A stretch of 64,000 bases of DNA from Trachythela sp. YZ-2020 (lineage: Eukaryota; Cnidaria; Anthozoa; Malacalcyonacea; Clavulariidae). A model generated the notes under the pieces. It made no database searches. It was given only the letters and a program-made list of their open reading frames with translations, and was not told the DNA's origin. Where the stretch lies: contig JADLSH010000164.1 of NCBI GenBank assembly GCA_016169945.1, forward strand, positions 310,001 through 374,000, written 5' to 3'. The translations under genes and the position numbers were made by a program. Below are positions 20,901 through 35,900 of this stretch, one piece after another; the first letter of the stretch is position 1, and the number at the start of each line of letters is the position of its first letter.

Positions 20901-23900
20901 AGTAGCCGTAGAAAACTTTACAGAAACAGTCTTTTACTCAGTAAGATACCAGGAAAGGTTGTCGGCAAAAATTGGCAACGATAAACCCATAGCGGAAATT
21001 TTCATTAACGCGAGGACCTATACACGATGTCAGCATCGGTGCAGACACTTTTTGACCTCGAACACTCAGTCCAGTTTACGACATTCGAAGCTTATGAGGT
21101 TCTTTGTAACATCAACCCAAGCAGAGCTAGCGGTCCGGACAATTTACCGGGTAGAGTATTCAAAGAGGTTGCGGCCGAAATAGCACCATCTCTATGCAAA
21201 CTTTTCAATCTTTCACTAGCTATGGGTCAATTTCCAACGCAATGGAAATTGGCAAACCTAAGTCCACTCTTAAAAAAAGACGACCTAACACTTGTAGATA
21301 ACTATAGACCTATATCACTATTATGTGTTCTTTCAAAAGTCTTTGAGAGATGTGTGTTCAACCATTGTCACTCCTTTATAATCCCTAAACTTTACCATCT
21401 TCAGCATGGATTCTTAAAGGGCAGATCAACGACAACACAACTCCTTCAGGTATATCATGATATCTTACAATCTTTATCGAATGGTGACGAGGTAGAAGCT
21501 ATCTTTCTCGACCTTTCCAAAGCTTTCGATAAAGTGCCCCACGATCAACTAGTTCAGAAAATAGACAAGATTGGAATAGGAGGGAAATTGAATGTCTGGT
21601 TTAGAAGCTATTTAACAGGAAGAAAGCAACGAGTGGTCATTGATGGAGAGTACTCAAATTGGTTAGAAGTGACATCCGGCGTACCTCAGGGCTCCATACT
21701 GATGATTCTAAACTTTACAAAACCATCCAACATCCGAATGACTCTGAATACCTACAAAGCGACCTATCGAGTCTTAGCCTGTGGTGTAACGACTGGAATA
21801 TGAAATTCAACACTACCAAATGTAAAGTTTTAAATATATCCAAGAAAACCGCAAAAGTCGAACGATCTTATGAAATGAATTCCGCCGCTCTTGAAACAGT
21901 GACTCATATTACTGATCTAGGGATAACTGTTACAAACGATTTAACATGGAATCGGCATATTGAAGAAATCGCAATCAAAGCCAATAAAAAACTTGGATTA
22001 ATTCGTAGACTATACAAAGACATTCTTGATCCACGCACAAGAAAGCTTCTATACTGTTCCATCGTCAGGCCACGGCTTGAATATGCTAGCGAGGTATGGT
22101 CACCATATACGAAGAAATAAAAAATGCTGATAGAAATATCCAGCGGCGAGCCACAAAATTTATACTTGGCTATCCCAAAGAAGTCAGTTACAAGCAGCGC
22201 CTTGCCCGCTTGTCGATGCTGCCGCTCGAGTATAGAAGAGAGATGGCCGACTTAGTGCTTCTATATAAATCGAGAATTGGTTCCTCAGACGCAAAATTCT
22301 CGCTACAAAACTCGGAATTCAGATCCGAATAACTATCAAATAAGTTCGCTAAACAAGATTACCTGAAGAATTCTTATTTCTTCCGAGTAACTGCACCATG
22401 GAAGAACCTCCCTAAAGACTGCAAATGCCTTCAAACACTTAAGACTAGCTTATATAAATTTTATACTAAAAGTTTGAAACTGAATATGTTCTTCCGGACG
22501 GAACAAGGTAGATTTTAAATTGAACACGTTAGACAGATGTATACAGTTATTATAATATAATATTCTAATTAATTAGAAGTCTGATGTCAATTGGGGCATT
22601 TTCCCCTGTTTCTTTCTCCTGTCGCTATTTCTGTATGTACTTTAAATCGCTATTTTTGTATGTAATTTTTGTATTTCATTGCGACAAACATATTAAATCC
22701 TAAAATCCTAAAAGTGGTTTCCATCCAATAATGAGCCTACCTTATAATTTCATCTTGCATCCTACGGTTACGTGCACCTCCAGGTATAGGACAGGAATTG
22801 TCAAAATATCTGCAAATATATTTGCAATATTCTTCTCTTGTGTTTAATCTTGCATAGTAACACACACCAATGCCCAGGATTACAGCGCGGACAATTGGAC
22901 TTAAAGGCTAAAAAGTAAAAATACCAAGTAATTAAAGTGCATGTGAGACGAAACTATTTATTCTCTTGAACGAAGAAACTCTTAAACGGTATAAATAATT
23001 TTTTTCCATAGATTTCTATTTTCACTGTTCGAATAGTACGGCACCATGCTGTGACTGTTATATTTTGCATCTATTAAACGAAATCAGTGTGCATGCTGAT
23101 CCTTAAATAATTTCGTTTGATGATAACAAAGATATAAAACCTTCAATGATATCTTATAAATTACGTATTTGCATGGTTGGATTGCTTTTTTAAGGAAAAT
23201 GAACGACGAAGCATGAAAATAAATCTAAACAAGAACTTAGCCAACAGTTTGAAGTATTCTTTCGTTTAAGATAATAAAACGTTTCCTGTCATGTGCAATT
23301 TAATTCTTATCTATGAGGCAATCTATAATTCTATAAACCCTTCTCCACATATTACCTTTGTCGCTGAATATGAACGAAAATGTTTCTAGATCTTTTTCTT
23401 TAGAGACCTAGCTTGTACTTAATTAATACAAATTATTGAACACATAGATAACATAAATCTCGTTCTTGTATAGAAAAAAGAAAGACCTTGAGAACCTTAC
23501 TTGTTCAACTTGCTCATCGTCATCGTCAGTTTCATCACCTTCGTCTTCACTAGATTCTTCAGAACTGGTATTATCTTCATCTCGGACATTATTTCCATCT
23601 CCAATAGTCCTGATGATCAATTCCGAGTTGGAATAAAACCATGTGATAACTTTCATCGCTCTTTCGACATCACGCAAGCTGACAAAGCTGCATTCATTCT
23701 GAAAAAAGGAAATGATGATGTATGAAACTTTAAATAATGTTTTGATCCGTTTGTAATTTTCGTTTGGATCCGTTTGTAATTTTCGTTGGTTTTCAGAACA
23801 GGGATGTAAAAAGTAAACATTTAGAAAAACTTGAATTGTGATTTACATGAACATCTAATAAAATTATCGCTCCCACTACCTTTCATATATTTCAGTATGA

Positions 23901-26900
23901 TCCACTTACTGTTGGAACATACTGAAATATCTTTTTTTTGCATATTTTGCATGTTAACAATTTCCACATAAATGTGGTTGTGTGGTCCATACATGGAAAA
24001 TCGGGTAAAAATAGGTTAATTAATTCTCGTCTCTTTCCAGGCTTGCAAGATAAAAATATTAGATATAGCAATAAACCATAATCAGTTTTTATAATAATCT
24101 GGAAATAAAATTGGTGGAAATCGACCATAGGATCTTTGCAAATATGAAAAAAACGTGTAGTACACATGGTAGGCATTATCGCCATGTGGATAACGCGATT
24201 TTCCTTGTTTGCAATTCAAATTTCATCCAACATGGCGAAGATCTCTTTGTACTTTGAATTCCTGGAGATTGCATGGTTGCAACCCGCCTATATTAATTAT
24301 AGAGCATAAAATGTTCTAAACGCTATATGTGGCAAAACATAAATTTGGTAAAACCAGGTTGGTTGCATGTATTCAATGAAGTATAAAATGAGTGTTGCCG
24401 CCATGTGCAGATGCAATAAACCTGAAGCTGGCCATTTGAAGTTGTCAGCCCGACTATGTATACACAGTAGGCTATATGATCAGCTAAACACTTGCGACGA
24501 CCTTAACTATTTCACATATAATAAATTTACACGTCATTTATATAATAAATGGTAAATGTCCATTGTCACATATGGCTAATCAATGAATAAGTTCTGATGC
24601 AGAAAAAAACATTCTTTACCTTTTGGTCACGCATATATTTCTGTGAAGCTGACAACACTTTGGCGATACAAGATGCTTGTGCATCAGTTCCATGAAAACC
24701 TTCTGTGGTTGGTCTGGCAGAAACAAGCTTTTAAAGGAAAAGGAACAAAATTATACAGTATACGATTTTAAATAAATCTATATCACATATTTGTCTTTTC
24801 CTTATAGTAACAATTAACGATTTCTTAGATGAATTCTTTGATACGGTAAACCTGCGATACACCGTGGACTTAATTGATATTATGTCTGCATCACATATAT
24901 ACACACGTGAAAGGTTCACACTAATTTGTTGCATGATGGAGATTTTAAACTATACCCTTTCATGCACACAATCTGTTGACCAACCACGACTTCACAATCA
25001 GCCGGGAAAACGCCTGCCTGATGTTATTACTCAATGGATCCTTCTGAGCCCACTATTGTACGTATAGAAGAGACCTTACATTATGCAATATTGAACGAAT
25101 TAAGATGAATTCATGCAATAGGTGTTTTATTATTTCGAAAAAACCTTTATAACAAAAAATACACACCGTATATACAGTATTGGACCAACGCGTGACCTTA
25201 TTTAAGACTCGATAAAATTTCATTTCAATTATTGAAGTACACATTTTATGTACAATAATGCACTTGTCCAGTGTCCAAATACTTACACCTGGCGTTGGCG
25301 CAACCATGAACCTTCGAACAATTTGCGCAGTATAAAGTTCTTCTGTGTGATTTGTAAGCTGGCCAAAGTCCCACACTAGCGGTCTCATACTCTCTGGCAA
25401 AGGGTGGACACGATACACAAGTTGACGGAGTGGAATTGAGCCTGTAGATAAGTATAAGAATATAATATATACCTAAATAACATAATATATTTATGTATTA
25501 TTAACAAAATTGTTAAAGGAGTTTATTTTAAATAAAAACAAAAAACGATTGAAGAATGACGAGGAATTTGATTATAGAAATGAAACATGCAAAAAAATGA
25601 TTTGCTATGGACCTTGTAATTTTAGGTTGGCTAGAAGCGACCTACAGTCCTGGCCAACAATCTTGGTACATTGTCAAGTAAAAGTCACAGATTTAGCTTT
25701 CGTTTTTAAGTTGCTATAATTCCACCCCTAACCCCCATGCATTTCAATGTTGTCCTTTGTTCGGCCTTTAGAAAGTGTGCCATATATTTTTACCAATAAT
25801 TGTAGCATCATTTTTACTTTGCTGCTGTTCGCCATCATACCTAATTTATCTTCCGTTTCATCAGCTGAAACATGATACCCCAACCCAGCGGATTCTAGTT
25901 TCTGAATCATCTCTTTTGTGTGCCTAAAACAACCATCGAAACTAATTACTTGGCATTCTCATCCTTAACAATACAGGGCATCCTTTTCCACTGAAATTCA
26001 AAAGTGTGTCTTCGAGCTGCTTTTGAAAATGTGTGTCGTGTAAAGAATGCTCGTAAAAACGCGTGATCACAATCCTTTACCAAGAGTCAATTTCACAAAA
26101 TATAAGAAAAAAATGCTCCGAATATTAGTTTTGAGCACGAGTTTTTAAAAGAAGACACAATTCAAGGTGATATAAACATGGACAATGACTTTATAAAAGA
26201 GTCGAATTATCACCTTGAATTTTGTGTCTTGTTTTCAATCACTCATTTCCTGGGTTTACAAGACGGTAATATTCGGAATATGCTTTTCTTATATGCCTGA
26301 TCACTATCTCAGTTAAATTCAGATATTCGATCTGCAAGAATAACCTTTCACAGTTGCATGTTGTTAAAATTTGAACTAGTGATCCAAGGATAGTGCAAAG
26401 TTTTAAAAGACAAATGCTATGTTACATGGTTTATAGTACGTACGTAATTGTTGTGCGTCCATGTTGTGTTGTGTTGATATTTGCATATTACGTATTTACA
26501 CGAGCAATTTTTATTTGGAAATTATTTTTACCTTTACTATTTTTATTTGCCCTTGAAAATTGATGACAGGTGACAAGCTTTTGAAAAGCTAGCATGCCAG
26601 TTTTTCAACAAGTATACTTGTTAATGAAAAGCTTGTAATATTTCATCATTCGTAATTCTAAATTCGCGATGAGTGGATTTATGCTTTTGCCAATATATTA
26701 TAGTAAGCAGATAAAATTGTCTTTTGTTTACGGTTGCAATATTTGATTAGTTTTATTCAACTAATTACAAATATGTCCACTCAACTTCGATTATTTCAAA
26801 TTTTACTTATTTATTTATTATTTCATCGTGTATATAAAATTTGGAGAGTACGGTTGTACACAGACTACTAAAATAAAGGCTCAGCGAAACTAGAAAGTAT

Positions 26901-29900
26901 ATAGAATGCATCATACATCATAGTTATATATACAGACGCACCTCACCAAAATGCCATTCGCATTTGTAAACAACAGAGATGTGTTCTATTAATATTGCAT
27001 AACAAATGTCAAATTTCAAAATTATGCAGTTCATACTACACTCTACTACTCTATCGTGACTCAACAAATTACACTCTACGAGTCTACGAGTCTACGGACA
27101 GAGTATATAGCAACTTCTACTATCTATAAAATTCGCCAGAAACAATACAGTAGCCGTATTACTGTGTATAAATTGTACGCAAGTTGACTTACCTTAGATC
27201 GCTGGTAAAATCCAATGCTGTATACTATAACTAACATATTCGATATTTACGGTAAGGCCAAAGGGATCTCATCGGGTCTTGAATCTTGTATTTGAATTTT
27301 TTTATATATAACCAGCACCAACTACCAAGTCCAAAATATGTGACATGTTTGAGGCGAAACTTACGCTTCGGAATTTATAAAAATATTGCCATAATGAATA
27401 TTCGACCCATTCAGTATTGTCTATTGAATATATAAATAACAAAACGCACTACTAATCCAAAAGGCCAAAATGAAAACGTTTATTTATAAATTTGATCGTA
27501 TTTCCATCACATTCCCACTCCCAGCTGCTATAAGATAACTTGAAAGTGCTTAAAAAAGTTTCAACACCAAAGTTTAACAGATACGGTATTAATAGAGAAT
27601 CTTCGTAAACACCCCCCGGAAAGTTTACACTATGATGTATCTATCTATCGCTCGTGTGAATTTTCGCCCCTCATCACAACACTGCAAAGTTAAAAACTTT
27701 GCACTAAAAATGATATATAAATAACTCGTAGTTATCTTATATAGGTCCCAGCATGGTATCCGCCATATTCATGTCAAAGTTGTCATTGTTTAATTTTAAC
27801 CTAATTGATTGGATGTCACACGAAATTAGTCTAAACTTGATCACTTGAACACTTCTTCGAAAATACATATTCCCAGAAACAGAGGTCCGATATTTCACTG
27901 TACAGACCGAACAAGCGAGGTCAATAAACTGTTTATTATATGGCTCTTGAGATTGATTCTTAAATTAACCAGACACAGTACTAAAATGCGGTGCCCTGCA
28001 AAATAAAACTTCTGGCGTTTCCGCCTACAAGTAAACTCATATAAAATAGTACGCTAACATTTCTCCTGTCGGCCGCAAGTTGGTGCGTGCCAATAAAATA
28101 TTTCGAGCTCAAAATACTATCAAAATGAAGAGAAAAGTGAGACGAATCCGCTGGTATACGGCCGATAAAGAGAAAACCAACGATTCTGAAGTTATCAATA
28201 ATCAAACGGACTGCATTTTTAATTAGTGTAATATTTTTGAGCGATTTGTCAACAATACAATTTTGCTTATTAAAACTGCACTTTAAAACCCTCAAAATAA
28301 AACATTTTGGGTTCAAACTACTATCAAAATGAAGAGAAAAGTGAGACGAATCCACTGGTATACGGCCGATAAAGACAAAACCAACGACACCAAAGTTATC
28401 AAGGATCAAACGTACTGCATTTTTAATTAGTTTAATAATTTTGAGCGATTTGTCAACAATACAATTTCGCCTGAGTTTGAAAGGCCATAAATCACTAGAA
28501 TACTGTTGTTTAGTCATACATTTGCCATCCCTAAGTACAATTTCTTACACTGAATCGAACGGTGGTATTTCTGTCCTTATTGGGTGGATAAAACCAGAGA
28601 TAAGGCGCAGCAAACAGTCAATAGTGGGAGTCCGAGATTAATTGGAAAGAAAACTTTCCTCGAAAAAAGGAATTCGGAAAACGTGAATGGATTATTTTGA
28701 GTGGCTTGTCTTTCAAAGGCCATAAATCGCTAGAATAGAAATCAACTTTGAAATAAATTTTCCATCCGTAAATACAACTTTTCACGCTGATTCGAACAGT
28801 GGTATTTTTGTCCTTGTTTGACGCATAAAACCAGAGATAAAGGCATAAAGCCTAGCAAACAGTCGGTCCTGAGAGTACAAGATTAATAATTAATAAATTC
28901 CGAGCAAGTGCAAGGAATTTTTACTAGGCGATTAAGGAAACGTATTGATGCATGGAAACAAACTAACGGACAAACTCACAGGCAGAATATAAAGCGGTGC
29001 CAAACTTGGCAGGGACACCGCAATTAAGGCATAAACAAGAATTTTTCGCCACCTTTCATGTTGAGACATGAAATGGCTTCCTCATTATCTATTCTGTTAC
29101 TTTTTTCGAACAAAGACGGTTGTTTGTCAGTTTGGCACTTTGGCTTCCATAACGATGGGCATTGTTTTTTTTTGTTTTATTATTGCAAATTTTTAAAATT
29201 TAAATTTTTAAAAATTAAAAACAAAATGTATTTAAAAATTTTTAATTTTTTAATCCGGAACACCGGTCCGGATAACTAGTTATCGGGATCACGGTCCGGA
29301 TACGGCTTTTATCGGACCGCTCGCTAGCCAATCAGAACAGCGGATTTCATAAAGCCATATAATAATATTAGTTATTCGGTGAGTGATATATCACAAGGAA
29401 ATCTTTTTTGTATTTTTATTCTTCAAGGCTAGCGGAAAATCCCGTATTTTTATACGAAAATGTTAAAGAACTGCTTGGATGCATGAAAAAAAAACATGAA
29501 AGCAATTTGTAACAAAGCAACATTAAAACACAAAACTGTTCTCAACCTCTGCCACATTAAACATAAAAATGAGAAAACAATTATTTACGACAACGGGTCA
29601 AATGAATAACGGGTCAAACTAGAAAAGCAAGAAATGAATAACGGGACAAACTAGACAAGTAAGAAACTTACTTCTAACTGTTTTAACTTACTTTCGGTAT
29701 GGATTACAAGCAGCAATAAAATGCAGTCTCGTCAGTTCAGGATTAATAGCTCGTCCATTCACTCTTCGGTCGACCATAATTTCTTTAATAAGATCAATTG
29801 CATCGGTTGTATTGGCCTCATCAAAGAATAAAATAGTATCAACATTTATCTTCTCATTGAAGAAAGTCCTTTTCTCTGCTTCTTCCACTTTCTTTTCAAT

Positions 29901-32900
29901 TTCTTCATAACTTGTTCCACCATGTACCTATATATAGGCAAAAAATATCCGCTAATATAATCCGCCAAAATTATCCACCTTCTGCCAAAAATATTCACCC
30001 AAGCCTCGGAACTATAATTGTCCACAGTAAACAAAGGTGGGTGTATATTAAAAATCGTTAAATATTTAAACCATAGTACTCGTTATACATAAAAAATAAA
30101 ATTACTTTCCAATAGAAACGTAATATTTATGAATAATGTATTTTTACTGTACAAAAGATTACATTTCAGCCTCAGGCAAATTTCTAATTTTAAGTTCAGG
30201 TAAAAATATGTAGTACCCCCTAGCATTTTAATTTAAACGACCGAAAGAGTGTGAGATTTCTTAGATTCCTTTTCAGATAAGAAATCCAAATATTACTCCA
30301 GAAAAATGTATGGACTTTTCTATGGTTTATGATTTATTGTCATTCAATTAACGATCTGTCCTAAAAATAAATTGAATTCAAAACGACCAGATTCTAATTT
30401 CTATCTTGTGAATTAAAGTAAGGACTAAGATACTAAAACAAGTATAGAGAAACCTTCATGAGTAGCAAATTTTTCGGTCCATCAGGTCCAGCTTGAAGTT
30501 CACACATGAATCTAATAAGACGAGTCTTGCCACATCCTGTCTCCCCCATGATAATTACTGGTATGCCACACCTTTTTTGAATAAAAAATATACTTTTTGC
30601 TGGAATGGACTCATGTGTCAGTTCAATACCGAAAATACATAGTGTATATTTAGGAGTGTCGAAATGCTATTACATTCACTTATACTTAAACCAGAGTAAT
30701 GAAATATCTAATCTAAATTAATGAAGCAGGATGCAAGTAACTTATACAATTGGTAAAGCAAGATACCGAATAATTGCCACATAAGAAACACAAATATTAA
30801 AGAGCGCCGCACTCGAATAAACGCCGCACTTGATCACAACAACGCGGTGCTTAATCGAAACACGGTTAGACGGAATTCTTCAAACTGAATGCTTGAAAAC
30901 AACTACAGTAGCTACATCTCGATCTTTACTCAGCCTCGGACATTTTAATTATTATCTAGTATTACATTGTTTTTTATTCAAAGTGAGTATATTTCAATGT
31001 TCTGTCGTTTAACTCTCTATCTTTCCGCTGTGAAAGCAGATACAACGCCCCCGACTAAGCGCCGCCCTCAAATAAGCGCCGCATCAAAAACACTAAACGA
31101 GTAAATACGATAATTAGAAGTTCATTGACATAAATTAGTTAAAAGTTTCTAGATAGTAGTTAATTTTAGTTAATTGATACAAAGATATTGAGATTAGTTT
31201 GAATAAATAATATTAAGCTGCAAACTAACCTGAATCGCATGTGAATTGCCAGAATTTTTTCAACATTGTCTGTGGTTAATTCGTATGTGGGATCTGGATC
31301 ACATAAATACTTAATTCCCATGACGCTGCATAAGTTCTCAATACGTGCCATCCTTTGATAAAAATTTAAAATATTAATCGTTACATTTTTTCCTACAATG
31401 GAGTGAAATAAAAATCAATATATTACTGTATTCAGGCCAACCTGTTACGTTTCTCGTAGTTTACATCAAAATCAACTCCTTGATGTTTAAGTTGTCCTCT
31501 TAACGTAGGGTCCATCAATCTTTGTTCTAAAACGTTATTGGTTGCGGGATCAAGCAAATCACCATTATTGCTGAGCAGAAATCCGAGGAAAGTCATGCTG
31601 TTACGGTCGTGGTTGAAAAAGATGTAAGGGTGGGGACTGTAAGAAAAGATGTTATAAGATTTAGAGAGATATTTACGAAAGCTTCAAGACAGTTCTTGCT
31701 ATTGAGAGGATTTTACAGTAACGTTTGCATGCTAAACTAACGTTCGCATGAGTGTATAATTGGTATAGGTCACCCCGGAGCCTTTCTCCCACCTCAATTT
31801 AGTGTATGAGTTGTGGTAATGAGCTTTGATCATTAATGTTCATCTTTTTACCCTTCTAACACCACGTTATGTAGAGAGAGAACTAAAATAGTTAAAATTT
31901 TGTGAAAGTGCGTTTCTAACTTTTTCCAAGCAGTTCCAGTTTCATGCAAAGCCAAAAACTGCATGCTATAAATTGCAAGGAATACAAATCATACGCGGCC
32001 TCAAGGTTTTGGAATGACATATAAATTCTCCCATGCGCGATTGTTGAAATTTTATTCACACATATATTTGCCTAATATGCAATAACACTTGATCAATCTT
32101 ATTTAGTACAGGTGTTTCTACCACAGAATACCACAAAAATTTACATGTTCCATATCTTTTGTCAAATATATATAATGTGGCTTCTCAATATTTTTTAGTG
32201 TAGTTTATCGATATATTTTTTCTTCCTGGGGGTTTTGGGGCTAAATTTCATAGACTTAAATATTTTTTTTTTTAATTGAACATTCTGTGGAACAAACTCT
32301 AATGTACCACAGAATACCAGTGCAGAGATAAATAAGCAACGGTTTATCAAATTGTATCAGGATTTTGTTTGATAATACTGTAGGATATTGCTAACTTAAT
32401 TTAGTGAAAGGTAAATACTAAAATCAGTACAGCATATCAGTGGTGTAACCAAAGAATAACAGGTTTATCAATAATTTTGAATAATTTGGTAAAATTGATT
32501 CCCCGGTGTGATTCCTGTATAGTAATGTTGTGTTGCATAGAAAAAGTAGTGATCAACATAAATATATTATACTGGTATGCAAACTTATTTTTAATCTTTC
32601 GAATTTTACAGGCATTATGCGGGAAAAAAGTATCAAAACATAGAATGTTATTTTTTGTTAATCCTGATTATTTTAAAGAATTTTTATGAAAATATTCATT
32701 TTTTGTTTTTTATATGTCAATTAAAACTAAAACTAATATATATTCACAAAAATAAAGTATATGGTATGCTTCCTCCAAATTTTATAAGATCAATAAATAA
32801 GACTGCGGTACATACACCTGTAATAGGACTACATGGTCGAAATATTATAACTAGACGTGATTATGCATTATAAAATAACAACAGTGAAACACGCAATTTT

Positions 32901-35900
32901 ATTGGTCAACGCCCGTGCAGGATGAGACAATCCTGCCCGGGAAAATTTAAATGGCTTCGCGGGGGCTTTTTAAAAATGTCGGACAATGAAAATACTTTTA
33001 CGTGCGAAGTTGACAATATTATATTAAACGAGAGAAAAATTAACGAAAACAGCGAACGAAGGTTTTCCCTAACTACAGAAGAAGAAGTTGACGAGTTGGT
33101 CTCAAATGCCCAAGCACAAAGCACAAAAATTAAAACAATTTACGCTGTGAACATTTTTAAAGGTAGGTTTGTTTACACGATAGTTTATTTAATAACAACA
33201 TTTTCCATTCACAAGCAAAATAATAAAGCAAATTTATGAACACATACATATATTAGTAATATTATTTTCTTAAGAATGGGCCAAAGTACGACAAATTACA
33301 ACCGAGCTACACGAAATGAATAACGCGACGTTAGACAGCTATCTACGATTGTTTTATGCGGAAGTTAAAAACCGAGATGGGAAGGACTACAGCAAGTCGA
33401 CTCTACTCGGTCTGCGATATGGTTTGGAAAGATACCTAAACTCTCCGCTACACAACAAAGGTACAACAATATCTGGAAACCCAGAATTTAAAAGGTCAAA
33501 TGTTGTCCTCAACGCGAAACTAAAATCCCTGAAACAAAGTGGCAAGGAAAATGTTCAACACAAACCTCCACTCGAGCCAGAAGATCTTCAAAAGCTCAAA
33601 ACCAGCGGCGTATTTGACTGTTCAAATCCCCTTGGGCTGCTGCGAAACGTGTGGTTTAGTACGGTGTTGTTTTGGTGTCGCCGTGGTCGCGAAGGTCAAC
33701 GAAACCTGACAAGACAGAGCTTCATCTTCGCACAAGACCCAAACGGTGAAGAGTACGCGACGATGACCCACAGCGAAGCATCGAAAAACCACCCGGGAGG
33801 AATAAATGATACGGAAAATTACCAACATATGGGTCGAATGTATCAGACAGACGAGGAAAACGACGGATTCAGCGCCTTGAAGCTGTACATAAGCAAGTTA
33901 AATCCTGCCTGTGAAGCATTATTTCAGTACCCGAAGCGTAACTGGAAACCAGCCGATGAAACGTGGTTTGAAAATCGCCCTCTTGGTGTCAACAAACTCG
34001 GCGATATGATGAAAGATATCAGTGCAGCTGCTGCTTTATCCAAGAATTACACAAATCACTGTGTAAGAGCCACTTCAATCACGCTTTGATCAAATGCTGG
34101 CTTAACCAAGCGCCACATCATGTCAATTTCAGGCCATCGCAATGAGCAGTCCTTGCAGCATTACAATCGCAGACCATCCACAACCCAGCTAAAGCGCTGC
34201 AGTGAAGTTTTGTCTCAAGCTCTTGGTAACGAAGCTGGTCAGTCGGATCGACATGTTGCTGTGCAGCGAAGGCGTACCGTTGAAAGTCTTCAGACCGATT
34301 CAATGCCGGCAAGTACAACAACAACTCTCACTACGCAATCGTCCACTGTTCAGCTCGAGAATCTTCCGAATTTTGGCTCTCTGTTTAGCGGTTGTTCCAT
34401 TGGAAATGTTAATGTTAACTACAATCTGCAGCAGTGAACTGGAACTGTTATTTTATTATATCATATTTTAACGTTTTAAAGCATGTTGAACGTTTGAAGG
34501 TTTGAACATTTCTTATATTTTAAAGCATGTTGTTTCGAAATAGTTAAGAACATTCGTGGGGGGTAACGGCGTACATACTCTGATTGGCTAGTTCACGATT
34601 GTTGTGAGAATTGCACACTTCATCAATAATTTAAATAAAGTTGACCTTTGTTTCACTGTTGTTATTTTATAAAACAAATACCGAATGGTTTTCCGTGCAG
34701 GATAGCGTTGATCCATGCACTTGGGATGTTGCTCGACTTTCGGAAAGCGTAAAAAAACACTCGCCTGCGGCTCGTGTTTTTTCACGCTTTCCGAAAGTCT
34801 CGCAACATCCCGCGTGCATGGATCACGCTATCCTGCACGGAAAACCATTCGGTATTCCTTTAATCCTAGACGTGTTCAGTATCACCATGCATGCATGCGA
34901 CCAAAATAGACAATGATAGTTTTCTAATTTCCTCATATAAATTATTAATAAGTATGGACTGCGCACATATATTTTGCAAAAGATCTTTTACGCACCTTAA
35001 TTCCCAACGTCTCCGTATTTGAAATGGAGCTAAATCATCATTTTCTTCTGATGTAGATGCATCATCAGCACCCAAATTACTGTCACTTAGTGATCTGGTG
35101 GCAAAATCCTACAGAGCGAACATATTATCCATAATGTAGGATCGAGAGCGTGATATTTGTACTATAATATATGCATTATGCATGCATGTGAGGCCCGGAT
35201 GTAACGAATTCATTTTCTTCCATGTGCAATGGCGTATATTTTTGTATGTGGAAAGTGGCCAAAAATACGAGGTAAAACATTTTGTGTATTTAGACCTTTC
35301 GCTTGTAAAGATTGTAACGATAATTTTCTTATAATTTAGAACTATATACATAGCTGCATACAGTTCATACATATATAGAATCAGCGTGTATTTATATTTC
35401 GTAGACGTTCGCGTGTAATTTGGTTGTTCGAGATATAAAGTTTATACAACATTATACTCGCTACGTTTGCCTGATTATTTGTTTGTTTGTGTATGCATAT
35501 CTCTCGGTTGATCACGTAAGCTGGGAATCGTTTGAAAGCTTACACATAATATATCCTAATATATAGTATACAGGGTGTATAAAAAAAACTGAACAAAATT
35601 GACTTGCGAAGCGGCTCCAGGTACGAAGTTTTTTATTAATATATATTTTTGGGTATTTATAATGTAGAATAAACTAAAAAATTCTGAAACTTACATTTTT
35701 CAAAACGCAGGGGGGGTGTCTTGTCCAACAGATCAAAAATGGCTTGCGCACGAAATTTGAATGCTTAAAAGTTATTTTGAATTAGTGGGTGGAAAATGTG
35801 TTGGGTGTTGCATTGCTGTTCAAAATTTCAGAAAATTTGCGTACCTGGAGCCGCTTCGCGAAATTGAGAGCAATTTCAATTTTGTTCAGTTTTTTTTTAT

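Larger units (their letters stand above)
32900..34860 (+). mobile_element. Crypton-like tyrosine-recombinase element
   Basis: A two-exon recombinase gene (32976-34437) is bounded on the left by a small GTGCAGGAT/ATCCTGC palindrome and on the right by a 176-bp palindrome that also contains CCGTGCAGGATAGC. Cryptons are single-gene transposons that use a tyrosine recombinase and lack long terminal repeats. The outer limits here are a guess based on those shared motifs. Confidence 0.65.

Noticed and set aside
27981..28517. 178-codon minus-strand frame
   Set aside because: Low complexity, created by a duplicated non-coding segment, with no recognisable domain; kept only as a weak finding.
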